Made by a program: the position numbers and the translations under genes. DNA of 64,000 nt from Inia geoffrensis (lineage: Eukaryota; Chordata; Mammalia; Artiodactyla; Iniidae): positions 69,720,784 to 69,784,783 of the forward strand of contig CM070910.1 in the NCBI GenBank assembly GCA_036417435.1, read 5' to 3'. Every line of letters starts with the position of its first letter. The first letter of the stretch is position 1. Below the pieces are notes generated by a model, which saw only the letters and a list, made by a program, of their open reading frames with translations, searched no databases and was not told the origin of the DNA. Positions 12,070 to 24,389 of the stretch are shown here, piece after piece.

Positions 12070-13210
12070 AGCAAACCCGCATCCCTCTGAAGTAGACATA
12101 GGCTTCCTTGGAAAACGAAGGGTGTCAGCCTGAATGTCACTTGGGAGGAATTTTTAAATTTTTCAATATGTGCTCAGTTGTATATACTAGACAGTGGTCT
12201 CATTGTTTGGTGGTAGCTTTCATCCACATGAACCCTACATGAGTTGTGTCTGAATAGTTAATTGCAACTTAGTCTGAAGAAAGCCAACTAACAGCATTCT
12301 TCTAAGTGCTTAGATCTATCAACTGGAAAACATAAAAGGTGACACTTCTTTCAAATGTGATGGCCTCCAAACAACAATTGAGGCATTGGCAATCGTTCCA
12401 AGTGGCAGCCAACGCTCCACTCACTCAGCCCTACTCAAACTTTGTAGAGAAATCCTATGATGAGGGTGGGGTAGCAGCTAACCAGGGGCACACAGAAACA
12501 CATTCAGTGAGAGGGTTCAGCCTGGGGAAAACTCCACAGAGCCCAGGGCGCTTTGCAGTTTAGGTGTCCCTGGATATAAGTGGACTAGGGGAAAGGGAAG
12601 AAAGCCATCGTTTACTGGCCTCCAACTTAAATACAAGTGTTACTGGGAGATAATTCCACTTAAGCCTGAACTAGTAGACATTTGCAAGGGTCATTCTAGA
12701 GTCATGAGGGAAGGCAGGTCCCACAGAGAGAAGCACATTGGTAGGGAGCAAGGGGAAGACCCAGAAAAAGAATATGCCTACCTGATAGTTACTGAACACT
12801 TATCTTTAACCACAGAACAATGAAATACTTTGTAAATTTCCATATGTTGGACCTTTTTACAATCAGGAATTCACAATGTACTATACACTATGTCATAGTT
12901 TGCCCACGATTTGCTAGTACATCTCCTTCTAGAATAGATAGTCAAATGTGTACTATGCTGTTACATTGGTTCAAAAAATGTAAAAAAAAAGAAAAAGATA
13001 TGTTTATTATCATTTGATTTGAAAACTATGGCTTTCTTTTACTTTCCTATTTAAAAAAAAAATCACAGATATATTCTCCTTGGATTTAATACTCTAACAT
13101 ATGTGCATTTCTCCAGAATAAAAATGAAGTGGTTTTCCGGTGTTACTTGACTGTCATTGATATCGTTATTTGGCTGCACTGGGCATGACTGTTCTGTGAA
13201 ATAAAACTTG
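12070..13210 (+). other. GJB7: Presumed GJB7 3' UTR
   Basis: Sequence after the TAA stop with no recognisable transposon. Candidate poly-A signals AATAAA occur at 13117-13122 and 13200-13205; the second is followed by a T-rich stretch. The extent is inferred from these signals only. Confidence 0.45.
13117..13205 (+). terminator. GJB7: Candidate polyadenylation signals of GJB7
   Basis: Two canonical AATAAA hexamers (13117-13122 and 13200-13205), about 1.05-1.13 kb after the stop. Which one is used, if either, cannot be read from sequence alone. Confidence 0.4.
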
Positions 13211-15189
13211 TTCTGACAATTTTAGAATAGGATTTGCAGCCCTGCTTGGTAAAGATAGCCCAGAAATCATTCTTCTCCTGGGATTTTTTAAACAAAAAGT
13301 AAGTGCATAAAAATGTAATTTTAACTAAAACAAATTATGTCATGTCTTCCACAGCCTGCGCTCGTTAACATAAAATGTCTCACTACAGTTCATGCATAAC
13401 GTAGGTTATTTGTGTCATTATGTAGCCTCCAGACCATGCCGCCAACAGCGGTCATAATCTGTTCTAAAGACTGGACAGCAGAGAGGATGTGAACTCTGTG
13501 GTCCCCCTCCTCCAGTTTACACCACGTCACTGCTGGACTCAGGTACTTGTATCCATTGTACTTCACTTTGTGACATGAAAACATGTTTGTGTTTTCACAA
13601 AAGCTAGCCTTCACAAATTCAGGTAACCAGGAATGACTTAAAGGAACATATATTTTTTTCTACAGTAATAGGTGGTTAAAGAGGTTTAAGGTTTTGGAGG
13701 CCCTGATCATGGCATGGAATCTAGAACATAGGGTTTTAGTGCACAGGACTGGAATGGACATCAGGGAATTTTTCAGTCTGAGGATGAATTTGCTGCTGAA
13801 ACGCCTTTGGGGACCTCAGCCTCTTCACCTCAGTTATGACAACAAGCTTTGCTCAAGCTAAGAGGATTGGATGCATATGTACATTCTTGCCTTTCCACTT
13901 TGCGTACAGAGGAGACTTAAAGGTAATGGAGGTAAAGGCCATGCATAAAGTTGTTTAGATAGGAAGAGGAATAATTTTTTTCTTTTTAAAGCTTAATTAA
14001 TTTACAAAATGAGTTTCCTATATGAACATTCTGGAGGCTGTCTTGGTGTCAGTGAAGACCCAAAGCATTTGATTGAGAGAAATTGGCAGTTAAATTTTGC
14101 CATCTTTATTCTTTCTCTTATCAATAAATATTTATTGAGCAATGATTAATAGAAGCAAGACACTGTGTTGTGGATCTTTAGATATAATTCCTACCTCCAG
14201 AAAATTTCCACTTCCATTAAGAAGCATGGAGGTGAAGATGGGGTGGGGTATCTCACACCTGTATCCTGTATTTATATCACCTCACTTGAAACCCCCTACA
14301 AGCTTCTGGTGCTCAGACAGTAACCTTAGAGATGAAGAAAGTGAGACCCGCAAAGGCAGTTACTCCTCTCAGGGACACACAGCTAGTAAAAGCAGAGTTA
14401 ACAATCACCATAGGTCTGCCTTAAACTACCTGCTCACCACATCAGGCTTCCTAGATCACTAAAGAAATGTCTTTCTAATTTCACTCAAGCCATTCCTGAC
14501 TTGCAATTATTTTGTTTCCCTTGCCCTCCTCCCCAGAATCTTTCTGGTTACAACTTTGCCCCTGGCCACAGGGTTTCCTCTAATTGGAGATGGAGGGAAT
14601 TTTTTTTTTCAAGTACTTGGATAGAAGAATGCCAAGCATGCACGTGGCTATGGTTCCAGTCTTCCCAAGGAAATGAAGCCAACTTTCTTCAGACAGACAA
14701 ACCGCAAAGACTAGAGGGGAGGGGAAAAAAGGCAAAGACCTGAGGATGTTTGAATTCTTTGATCCTGCTATCCCTGATACTGGCTCCACCCCTACCCTTT
14801 TCTGCAGTTGAGTTACATCGAAGATAAATTCTCCATTTTTGTTTAAACTGGTTTAAATTGGGTTTCTGGGCCTTGCAACTAAAAGAGTCCTAATAAAATC
14901 ATGTTCTTCATTCATTTCTTTCCTGTATAATAGAAAAGTGAGGTATGACTCTTCTCCTGTATTAGCCTTTCCTTCTTAGGTTTCAAGCGTCCTAACTTTT
15001 ACACGTGTGTACGTGTAGAATGTTTGTGTCAATAGGAGGAAAGACGGGAAAGGATGTCAACACTGGTTACAATAAGAGAAGGAGAGATGAACTTTTTCTT
15101 TATAAATCTTTTCATTGTTTCACATGTACTTTTGTTTTTAAATAAAAAAAAAAAAATCTCTACCTATATTTCCCAAAGATGCCTTAAAC
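13211..15189. other. Non-coding spacer beyond GJB7
   Basis: No gene is seen. It contains an L2/MIR-type tail near 14110-14170 ('tcaataaatatttattgagc'), an antisense MIR at 14300-14420, and otherwise unique sequence. Open frames at 14142-14462 and 14501-14743 lack similarity or splice context. Confidence 0.5.
14300..14420 (-). repeat. MIR SINE remnant, antisense
   Basis: The plus strand reads the reverse complement of the MIR core ('gagatgaagaaagtgagac', 'cagggacacacagctagtaa', 'gcagagttaac'). Confidence 0.7.
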
Positions 15190-15301
15190 ATTTTTTATTT
15201 TTTGGCTGCGTGGCATGCGGGTTCTTCCCCGGCCAGGGATTGAACTCGCGACCCCTGCTGTGGAAGCATGAAGTCTTAACCACTGGACCGCCAGGGAAGT
15301 C
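15190..15301 (-). mobile_element. Short CHR-type SINE, antisense
   Basis: On the minus strand the tRNA-like head 'acttccctggcggtccagtg' leads through a B-box-like region to 'cacgcagccaaaaaat'. It is only about 110 bp long, so the body is missing. It is flanked by short CCTTAAA repeats (from 15182 and 15301). Confidence 0.85.
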
Positions 15302-16624
15302 CTTAAATTTTTAATAAATAAAATAAAGCAATTGAAAACCCCAAAGTGCCCCGTCTCTTTCTAGCTCGCATCTCATCCCACGCATGTAACACTTGTCTTA
15401 AACATTGATGCCAGTGTACTCCTAGTTTACATTTTATTTTGTCTGTGTATTTAGCATGACACGGCACAAACGAGAGGGCATTTTGCAGCTCTGTGAAAAA
15501 CTGGTGAGGAAGGAAAGCAGTGACGGGGCACGTGGAGGTAAAAAATGTCAGCGTTCAATGGAATTTTAATGACAAAAGCCCGAGGGAGGCATTCTGGGAG
15601 AGACCTGCCAGCAGCTCTTTCTTTAATGTACAATTGGGTCTTTTCTCACAAAGCAAATCTTATTTCAGCTGTAAAAGACATCGGTGATTGTGGCGAGTTC
15701 CGAGAATTTTCCAGAGACCTATCTTGTTTCCACTGTGCCAGAGAGTTTAACAAACAGCCTTCCTATTCTGAGAAGATGTAGAGGATCTTCTAAAATTCTA
15801 TAAATGTACCCATAAATTCTGTCCGAAAGCAATGGGAAGTGAGTGCTGGCTGTTACCCAAATAAGCCACCATTCCCGTCTACTTACAGGTGAAGTATCGG
15901 ACCCTTCGTCAGCTACGGAGATTTAATTTTCTATTAAAAGAAGAAAGAAAAAATGTTGTCCGGACAAAAGTGATATATGTAGTTTTTAAAATCTTGTTTT
16001 AGCTTTTTTATCTTTAACTTATGTTTATCTTAAAATTTCTCTCAGACATTAATGTCTCCTGTCAGAGGGGAGATAGGCAGAATGGCTGTGGTATAGAACT
16101 GCGGCAGGCTCTGCTTGTCTGTGCAGAGCAACAGCAAGTTGAAGAAGTGGACTCCAGAGTCCTAGCCCTCAGGGAAAGGACTGGGGCAGAGGAGACAAAT
16201 ATTAAGCAGTACAATTTCCACATTCTTGTTATCAAAATGTCATTAACTAAATTGATGATCATCAATCCCCTGTTACTAAAAGTATGACTCACTAGGTTAG
16301 CCAAGTGCCTTCGATTCAAAACCACTGATCTCAAAGGAGAGTAAGTACAGTAACTTGAGACCTTTCTGTAGATTAGCAAACCTGATAAGCCAATCTTCTT
16401 CGAGAAGATTGCTCCTAATCACATTAATTTAATGATATTAAAACTACTGACCGTGACCAAGGTCGAGAATCTTGTCTCATTCATCTCTTCACATCCTTGT
16501 ATTGCCACAGCTCAGGTCCCTGGTACTGAGGAGTACAGTGTTTCTGGGGAAAAAGAAATCTTTGTGTTCCTCTTGCCTCTTCCATGTTTCATCTACCCAA
16601 TATTTATCCCTCTCCACCTAAAAG
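15302..16624. other. Non-coding spacer
   Basis: Nothing recognisable. The region has low repeat content. Open frames of 60-105 codons (15545-15781, 16021-16287 and 16062-16379 on the minus strand) have no similarity that I recognise. Confidence 0.45.
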
Positions 16625-16777
16625 AATTCTGATTTTGTTGGGGGTGGCAATGTGCCCAGCTTTAAAAAAAAAAAAAAAGCACATTTCCAAGTCTCCTTTG
16701 CGTGTAGTTAGCAGTGTGTGACAACCTTCTTGTCAAAACAAGATTTTGTGACTGATGCTTTGGGGAGAGTTAAAAAG
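16625..16777 (+). repeat. Diverged repeat, copy A1
   Basis: A segment of about 150 bp that recurs in diverged form at 18665-18803 (shared landmarks 'ttctgattttgttggg', 'cacatttccaagtctccttt', 'tcaaaacaagattt', 'tgctttggg'). After 16777 the sequence continues in the style of an old mammalian interspersed repeat ('gacatcatagctggagctg', 'ctcctgggacactgacacc'), so both copies may belong to a dispersed family. Confidence 0.75.
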
Positions 16778-17230
16778 TGGAGCCGATCTACGTTGCATGC
16801 TTTTTGCTCCCCCCGTCTCCTCCTGACTGAGACATCATAGCTGGAGCTGCAGTGAACATCTTCTACCGTGAGGTGACTTTGAGGATGGAAGCAAGACCTT
16901 ATGGATGAAGGAGCGGAAAGAAAGCTCCTGGGACACTGACACCATTATGGAATTGCCATTAGCTCTGCACCGCCTGTCTCCATGCTCTTGTTTTTGTTGT
17001 TATGTGAAAGAGAACTTAACTCCCTCCTGATGTAAGTCATTGATTTGTGAGCCTCTTGCACTTATAGACAAAAGCAGTTCCCGACTACATTCATATTACT
17101 AATTAGGATGAAGACACAGAAGGCAGGCATCTATCTACTGAAGACAAAAGAAATGACCAGGATGTTGAAAGGCAGAAATGAGACGTGTTTAAAGATCTCA
17201 ATAGAATTTTGTTCAGAACAAGTCAGGTGA

Positions 17231-17411
17231 GGAACTTCCCTGGTGGTCCAGTGGGTAAGACTCTGCACTCCCAATGCAGGTGGCCCAGATTTGATCCCTG
17301 GTCAGGGATCTAGACCCCACACACATGCCAAAACTAAGAAGTCCGCATGCTGCAACGAGGAGCCCGCTGCGGCGCAGCCAAAACAAATAAATAAATAAAA
17401 TATATAAAAAA
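17231..17411 (+). mobile_element. CHR-type SINE, sense
   Basis: Head 'aacttccctggtggtccagt', tRNA-like body, then 'gcaacgaggagcccgctgc' and an A-rich (AAATA)n tail. A 16-bp target-site duplication AGAACAAGTCAGGTGA flanks it exactly at 17215-17230 and 17412-17427. Confidence 0.95.
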
Positions 17412-18084
17412 AGAACAAGTCAGGTGAAATGCAACAAGTAATCATTCTGCATCAAGATTTAAGTTTTAACATGAGACCAGGGTTGATATTGGTTCATGAG
17501 GTAAAGTCCTTGGAGCTTTAGCTGTCCGTCACCTTAACATGAACACAGTGTAATATGACGCTAATGAAAGAAAGTTCACTTAATTCTGTTGTACTAGAAG
17601 TTCGTGTTCAGACTATAGGGAATGACTTTCCCAATGCTTGGAAAACAAATAACTTATTTCATGTTCCAAGATTTGAGAACCAGGACCAATGGGTGAAATA
17701 AAGATTTTTACCTAATATAGAAATGTTCTATTAATTTGAACTGCATCACAATTAAATGATTGCCTGATAAAGCAGTGAGACTTTATATTGCCTATATCAC
17801 TATATAAACTTGATACCACAGAAAGATCTCTGATTAATAGAGAATTGCCTTAAAAAAACAAATATCACGTATTATACAATAACAAGACTCCTCATTACAA
17901 CAAACAAGTTAGGCAGAATTCCATAGAAATGGTTATAAGATTTATCTTCTTTGTAATCATGGCATTATAGTGACATGTAAGATAAACAATGTTTTGTATG
18001 TTTTCATTCATCTTTTCTTCAGCTTGAGAAATTGTAATTTCATTTCAAAGTTTGGATCAAATATTTCTATCAGAGAGCAAATTT

Positions 18085-18180
18085 TTGATGTAAAATGGGG
18101 ATAAATAATACCTATCTTATAGGGTTGTTGAACGAATTAAATGAGATGATCCACGCAAAGCACTGGCACATAGAGGTTAT
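18085..18180 (+). repeat. MIR SINE remnant
   Basis: It carries the MIR core phrases 'gtaaaatggggataaataat', 'ttatagggttgttgaac', 'aaatgagatgatcca' and 'gcactggcacatag' in consensus order. Confidence 0.8.
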
Positions 18181-18394
18181 TTTTTTTAATGTTAGATATT
18201 AATACATGGCTGTATTATATCACTTCTCCCTAAATTATTTGCTTGGTTTTTTTAATCCCCCTCTAAATATGAGCATATTGAATGCAGGCAGAGCCAAGGC
18301 TTTCATCATCATACCTTAAGGGCTTAATCCACACTAGTTGCTGGCAGCAATTAATGTATTCATGAAATTTACAGCATAACTGTGTTATATAAAC

Positions 18395-18530
18395 TAAAAA
18401 ATCATAGTATCCTGGAATTGGAAGAAACCTTAAAAATACTTACAAATGAGAAGACTACAACTCAGAATGATAAAGTGACTTTGCCTAACGTTAGAGGAAA
18501 CGACAGGGCAAGAATTCGGTTATTTAAAAC
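18395..18530 (-). repeat. MIR SINE remnant, antisense
   Basis: Reverse complement of the MIR core: 'acaaatgagaagactacaac', 'gataaagtgactttgcc', 'acgacagggcaagaattc'. Confidence 0.7.
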
Positions 18531-18664
18531 TCCAAATCTAGCCTTCCAGAAGCTTCCTGTACAAATAGCTTCAAAGATCTCTGGAATATTGGTATCCCAT
18601 GTAATGACCAACTGTGTTGCATCCAGTTTTTTTCTGTTTGTTTGTTTTACTTTATTAGGCAACT

Positions 18665-18803
18665 AATTCTGATTTTGTTGGGATTGGCAACATGCCCAGC
18701 TTAAAAGGCACATTTCCAAGTCTCCTTTGCATGTAGAGGTGGCACTGACTACCTTCTTATCAAAACAAGATTTTTCGACTGGTGCTTTGGGAAAAGTTAA
18801 AAA
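18665..18803 (+). repeat. Diverged repeat, copy A2
   Basis: The second copy of the segment at 16625-16777, in the same orientation and 2.04 kb downstream, about 80-85% identical by eye. The 15-base A-run of copy A1 is reduced to four A's here. Confidence 0.75.
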
Positions 18804-19142
18804 CATGTATCATCCGTGCAAGGTGACTCTAGTCTGTTTCCATTGTAAACGGTGGCCTATTTTTCCTAAAATGAATCAACAGCTAATAATATATCATAGT
18901 CATCTCCCAATTTTTGAAACTGTTCCAATATCTATTCAAACTATCATAAGTAGTCAAAAATATAAATGACCACCACATATTAGCCCATGCCCCTTATAAA
19001 GATAATTTAAAAAACAATGAAAACGTAATTCCTGTTTCAGTTTCTGGACCTTAGCTACACACACACACTTCTCAGTCTTAGCTTGCCACCTTGTGGCCTC
19101 TTACTCCTGTGCGGCTCAGCGTTTGACCAGCACAAACAGCAA

Positions 19143-19228
19143 AGAAAATTTCCTTTGAGGACAGATATACTTGAGAAAAAAACTTTGTAATGCTCCAGTT
19201 TTAAGTAGCTGTAAGTAGGTTTAGCAAA
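19143..19228 (+). repeat. 86-bp local direct repeat, copy B1
   Basis: Starts AGAAAATTTCCTTTGAGGAC and ends GGTTTAGCAAA. An almost identical copy with one substitution (G versus T in GTAAGTAGG/GTAATTAGG) lies 1739 bp downstream. It is not a transposon that I recognise. Confidence 0.95.
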
Positions 19229-20689
19229 AAGCCTCTGGAACTGAGGAGTGCACGCACACATACCCACTTTAAACTTATTTTCTATGCAGGTAAATGAGTT
19301 GCACCTCAAATTTCACTTCCAGCCCAACTTCATTCCAGCAAAGGCTTACAAACCTTGAGTCAGAGAGACAGATGCTGGCAGCTACAAGTGAAGTGAATTA
19401 AAGAACATGCACTGAGAGACAAGTGCACAAAAACCATCTAAATATTTACGGAATAGAACGTGCATACACGATTGCTGAAAAGGAGTGTGTGTAACTTTTC
19501 CTGTGAAGCCAATATGAGCATTGCCTCTCATAGAGATGGGAAAGCAAGGTAATAACAGGATTTAAATATAGATTTTACCAAATCCAAATGGTGGCAGGGT
19601 CTCTCTTCCCACTCTGACAGGGTTATAAAATCTACAATGCGTGCTTTCTCTGCTGAAGGTATACGTACATAAGTGTGTGTACATGTACATATATACTATT
19701 ATAACTATTATATAAATTTCCCTTCAAGCAGTATTCTAGGATTGGTAACCTCAATAAGAACACATGGGTCTCCTGGAATACATGAGTCCAGTGGTGACAG
19801 CCAGCTACGTCCTATGGTTGTGATTAAATGAGTGGACGTATCGGGAGCAGTGTCTGACACGATTATTAAATATTACCCATTGTCCTAGTAGATAGAGCCA
19901 GACTTCAGTCTTGGGTTCCCAAGCCTCCCTTCCAGGACCTTTGAGCTCAGTGCTCAAACGGCAGCTCCGCTGAGTGCCTGATTCAATGGATCAGACTTGA
20001 AAGCTCTGCTGGAGCATGTCTGCCCTTTGCTTCCCTGTTGTACTTCTGAATATAGCTGCCTACACGTTATAGTTTGGTTAGTGAAAAGAAAACAGAACAT
20101 AGCCAGGCTGTAGGAATGCTGAGTTCCAGCCTATAGTTTTAAAATCGAAATGTAGATTTTCTCTCATTGTCAGGGTTGTAAGCTTAGAGACAGAGAGAGA
20201 GAGTGTGAGAGGGCACAGGAGCACAATAATACAAGTTAAAAGCTCAATGATTACACACAACCAATCACTATTTTGTGTTGGAAAGTGCACACCACTATCA
20301 CACAGAACATTCTGGATGTTTCTGGTTGCTTCACTTCTAGCAGAGGTGCTGTTGCCTTTCATACTTCCGGCTCATCTACTTCGGCTGGGGAACTGGTGTG
20401 GGATCAAGGTTTTGTTGGAAGAAACTAGAGTTGCTTCAGTTTCTCGTTTTACATTGGTAATATGTAGACTACAGTTTTTTTTTTTAGAAAAACTATTTTT
20501 AAAGTGTAAGACACCAACATATGCCATGACATGTGACAACTTATAATTTTGCCTTATTACTAAAATATGTATATGGCACTGCTTCCCATATTTCCAATGA
20601 GAACTTTCCCTGTATAGCCCTGCCACTCTCCACCTTCATCCTCCTGCTTTGAAATGGCAACACCTTCAACCAGCAGGACAGAGAGAAAG

Positions 20690-20860
20690 CGTTCTGAACC
20701 AGGGCTCAAGAGACCTGTTTTGTAGGTTTACTGTCACAAGTCATTTAATTTCCCTGTATGTCACTGTCTTTATAAAACAGGGTTGCTAATTTTCCTATTC
20801 TTCTCATGGAGCAGGGGTTGAGAATTACACTTTAAGCTGTATAAATCAGGTTAGAACACC
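20690..20860 (+). repeat. MIR-like SINE remnant
   Basis: The order 'gaaccagggctcaagagacc', 'cacaagtcatttaatttccc' and 'tttataaaacagggttgct' fits a sense MIR that is strongly diverged. Confidence 0.55.
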
Positions 20861-20881
20861 ACCCAACTGCCATCATGGATT

Positions 20882-20967
20882 AGAAAATTTCCTTTGAGGA
20901 CAGATATACTTGAGAAAAAAACTTTGTAATGCTCCAGTTTTAAGTAGCTGTAATTAGGTTTAGCAAA
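20882..20967 (+). repeat. 86-bp local direct repeat, copy B2
   Basis: The second copy of the segment at 19143-19228, in the same orientation. The match ends abruptly on both sides, with no poly-A, terminal repeats or obvious target-site duplication. Confidence 0.95.
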
Positions 20968-21964
20968 TACATTAAGGATGCTTTTGAAATTTTCAAATAA
21001 GTAAATATAATGAGTTTACCAGCTAACTAAGTGGTTTTGTAGGGTTGGAGGTAACAAGCAAGAATTACCAAAAGGTTCCAGTTGCTTGAACATCTGGGTT
21101 GTATTGATTGCAGAAGTGTTGTGGAAATATGTTAAGAGATTGATGCTCTGTATAATCCCATCCCCCCTCCCATCCCTAAGTGTCTAGGTGTTGCTTTACA
21201 CTGTGAAGCCTCCGTATAAAAGGGAGGACTTTGATTTGGCAAGGAGGGGGGGCAGTCTCCTGGTGAAACCCACCGTGTCCTCAAAAGCCCTGTGACTTCA
21301 ACACCTCACTGCTTCGCAGGGACCTTGGCACAGGAGGGCTACTATTACCACCCCAATGCCCCGTTCCTCTTCTCCAACCTCCCCTGTGGGATAGGGGCAC
21401 TTAGGGGCCCAGGGCTGGTAGCACTAAAGTCTGTGCAAGTGCAGCTTGCAGAATGAACATTCTTTTGCCACACCCATAGCTATTCTGGGGAACACGAGAA
21501 CCTGGTGGCTAAGGGGGCAGCAAACAAAACCCCTATTATTACTCTCAATTATAGGGCTCCCCATACACACTGACTAGAGTGAGTAGAGAGCTAGGCAGAA
21601 TCCACTCTAGCCCTCCACAGCGGCTTCTCATTTCCTTGTCTCTCAGCTCCTTGGCTTTCCGAGTGAACATCGCCAGTAGGGGCCCTTTGCTCCTCTATGT
21701 TCCTTCCCTACCTTCACAGCTCTAGATTGGCTTCCAGAAGTGGTTTTCCCTCCTTTGGAGTCAATATTAAACTATAGACGAAAAAATTTCATAAATGTGG
21801 GTCTTAAAAAAGGAGTATCATTTACAAATCATCTCCTAATACTGTTTCCTAATCACTTGGGGAAAATGCCCTCCAGCTACCAGGACAATCTTCACAACAT
21901 CATTCCAGCTAAAGACACTGAGCAACCTCTTAGCTCATGTGGCTGCCTGTGTTCTCCATACCAA

Positions 21965-22180
21965 GGGATGTACAAACTCTGGAGTCAGTCTGCCTGGTTT
22001 CAGCTCTCAGCTCTGCCACATACTAGCTGTGCAATCTTCAGGCAAGACACCTAGGCTGTCCTCGCCTTAAAATGAGGATAAGAGCACCAAACTCTTAGAG
22101 TTGGTGAAAGAATAAATGGAAGTACAAGGAAAGTTCCTAGCACGGTGCCTGGCACATAGTAAAAGTCAAATAATATTAAC
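21965..22180 (+). repeat. MIR SINE, near full length
   Basis: It follows the MIR consensus almost end to end: 'actctggagtcagtctgcct', 'agctctgccacatactagct', 'ttaaaatgaggataagag', 'gtgcctggcacatagtaaa'. Confidence 0.88.
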
Positions 22181-22737
22181 TGTTTTACTATTACTAGCAG
22201 ATCTGACACACGGGACTTAGGCCTGGGAAAGCTAGATAGAGCAGGTTCCTGCTAGACTGTACTCTTGGTCTTGAAGAAAGAATTCAAAGCTCATCTTTAT
22301 ATTCTACAACTTTATCTTAACTTAACCTGGATCTCCCAAGACTTTTGGGCCAAGAGGATACCATGAGGAAGCTACTTTCCAAAACTGCTTACGTGTACCA
22401 TGTAGTCTGGAAGCACGCTCTCCACTGAATCTCTTAATTTAGGACTTCAGCACTGGACTCAGTCTTCTTACACCACTTCCTATTAACGGCATCTTCTGTG
22501 TACAGTCCCTCCAACAAATTAGACCAAAAGCTGTTTCAATTTCTCAACTCTGTCAGCCTTCATCTACATTCTAATTCAGAAATATACTTCTCTGGCCATT
22601 TCCAGACACTGTGTTACATTACTCCTAAAATCTTACATTGCAATGCTCTAGTCTTTCACACCTAATTCTTGGCCTTATGCCCACTATACCCTCTCTTTGG
22701 CACCATTAAGACCTCCTGCAGAATCTGAAAAAAAAAA

Positions 22738-23050
22738 TGATACAAATGAACTTATTTACAAAACAAAAACAGACTTAGAGAATGTATGGTTACCAGGGGG
22801 AAGGGTGGGGGGGGGGAGGGATAGATTGGGAGTTTGGGATTGACATGTACACTCTGCTACATTTAAAATAGATAACAAGGACCTACTGTACAGCTCAGGG
22901 AACTCTGCTCAATAATCTGTAATAACCTAAATGGGAGATGAATTTGAAAAATAGATACATGTATAACTGAATCACTTTGTTGTACACCTGAAACACACTG
23001 GCAATCAACTATACACCAAAATTTAAAAATTGTATAAAAATAAATAATAT
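22738..23050 (+). mobile_element. L1-type 3' end
   Basis: Same class as 10536-10843: 'aacttatttacaaaacaaaa', 'atggttaccaggggg', a 10-base G run near 22809-22818, 'acctactgtacagctcaggg', 'gttgtacacctgaaacacac', 'caatcaactatacacc'. It is 5'-truncated and non-coding. Confidence 0.85.
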
Positions 23051-23116
23051 TGAATCTTCTAAACCCCCCCTCAAAAAAAAAAAAAAGATCTCCAGTCCCT
23101 TGACCATTCCATTTTC

Positions 23117-23449
23117 CTTTTTTTAAAAGTTTATTTATTATTTTTGGCTGCGTTGGGTCTTTGTTGCTGTGCACGGGCTTTTCTCTAGTTGTGGCGAGCA
23201 GAGGCTACTGCTCGTTGTGGTGGGCGGGCTTCTCACTGGGTGGCTTCTCTTGTTGCGGAGCACGGGCTCTAGGCGCACGGGCTCAGTACTTGTGGCTCGC
23301 GGGCTCTAGAGTGCAGGCTCAGTAGCTGTGGCGCACGGGCTTAGTTGCTACGCGGCATGTGGGATCTCCCCAGACCAGGGCTCGAACCCTCGTCCCCTGC
23401 AATGGCAGGCGGATTCTTAACCACTGCACCACCAGGGAAGCCAGATCAC
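23117..23449 (-). mobile_element. Long CHR-type SINE, antisense
   Basis: The tRNA-like head is on the minus strand at the right end, with the long body of 'gcgcacgggcttagttgct' and 'gggctctaggcgcacgg' units and an A-rich tail at the left. A TCCATTTTC duplication flanks it at 23108-23116 and 23450-23458. Confidence 0.92.
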
Positions 23450-23458
23450 TCCATTTTC

Positions 23459-24389
23459 TTCTGTCCTCTTGGCTTTGTTTCCTACCCTAACCAGGCTCAA
23501 TTCATAGGATGTAATACTCCTCCTGGGACTATGCAACCTCTTCCTTCTTCCTCCTCTGTTCAAGCTGAGGAACACTACTGGAAATATTACATAACCATGC
23601 AGACAGTGCTACTACAAGATTATGCTCTCCTAACTCAGCTGGGCCTTGAATGCTGATCAGTAATCCTTTTATATTTAGCCCCTTCTCACATTCTTCACTC
23701 CAAACTTTAACATTTAAATGTTGATTTCCTACTTTTCCAAGGCTTCCTCTGGAGCAGGAATGTTGTTTCCTAGGAACTCAACGTTCCTACTTAACAGACG
23801 TAGTCTAAGAGATGTCCTTTCTATTTGGTAATGCTAATACCTCCACCTGTTCTTGAGACCAGGTTCCATCTACTACTGTGTCAGCTTCTGCCTCTTTAAT
23901 GGGTACCTCCCCAGAATTCAAAAATATTCGACTTTACCTTAAAGGCCTTCCAATAAGGTCAGCTCCTGACTAGTTTCCTTCCCCATTTTCTCTCTTCTGG
24001 CTTCCATAATGCTCCATACCCTACCTCCTTTCCTGGCTGTCACCTAACCCTTCCTTCCCAAGTCTTCTCTGCCACTTTTTCTTCTGCCCACTCAGTGTCC
24101 ACTAAGTATTGGTGTTCCTCAGGGTTCTCTCTGTGGTGACGTATTTTTTTTTCCTACGTGCTTGCTGCTTCTTTCAATTCCAGCAAAATGTATCAGGTGC
24201 TTACTATACCTCAGATTATGGGCTAAATGCTCAGGAGATAGAAGACAAAGACAGGATGCTTGTCCTCAAGAGACAGAGCTGTTGTTTCAGACCCCTATAA
24301 AGAACTAATCACTATACCTCTCTGCCTTAATGACCTACAAGAACCTCAAACTCAATATTAGCCTTTCCTTCAACGCTATGTTCCTTCTA
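23459..24389. other. Non-coding, pyrimidine-rich spacer
   Basis: No gene is seen. The plus strand is C/T-rich (23690-24110) in the style of the reverse complement of the purine-rich old repeats at 9340-10500 and 26880-28690. Confidence 0.45.

Larger units (their letters stand above)
17428..18664. other. Non-coding spacer with two MIR remnants
   Basis: AT-rich sequence without a gene. Sense MIR near 18085-18180 and antisense MIR near 18395-18530, listed separately. Confidence 0.5.
18804..22737. other. Non-coding spacer with local duplication and MIRs
   Basis: No gene is seen. It holds the 86-bp duplicated segment (19143-19228 and 20882-20967), a MIR-like remnant near 20690-20860 and a near full-length MIR at 21965-22180. 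The segment 21150-21480 is relatively GC-rich but shows no exon with splice sites. Confidence 0.5.
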
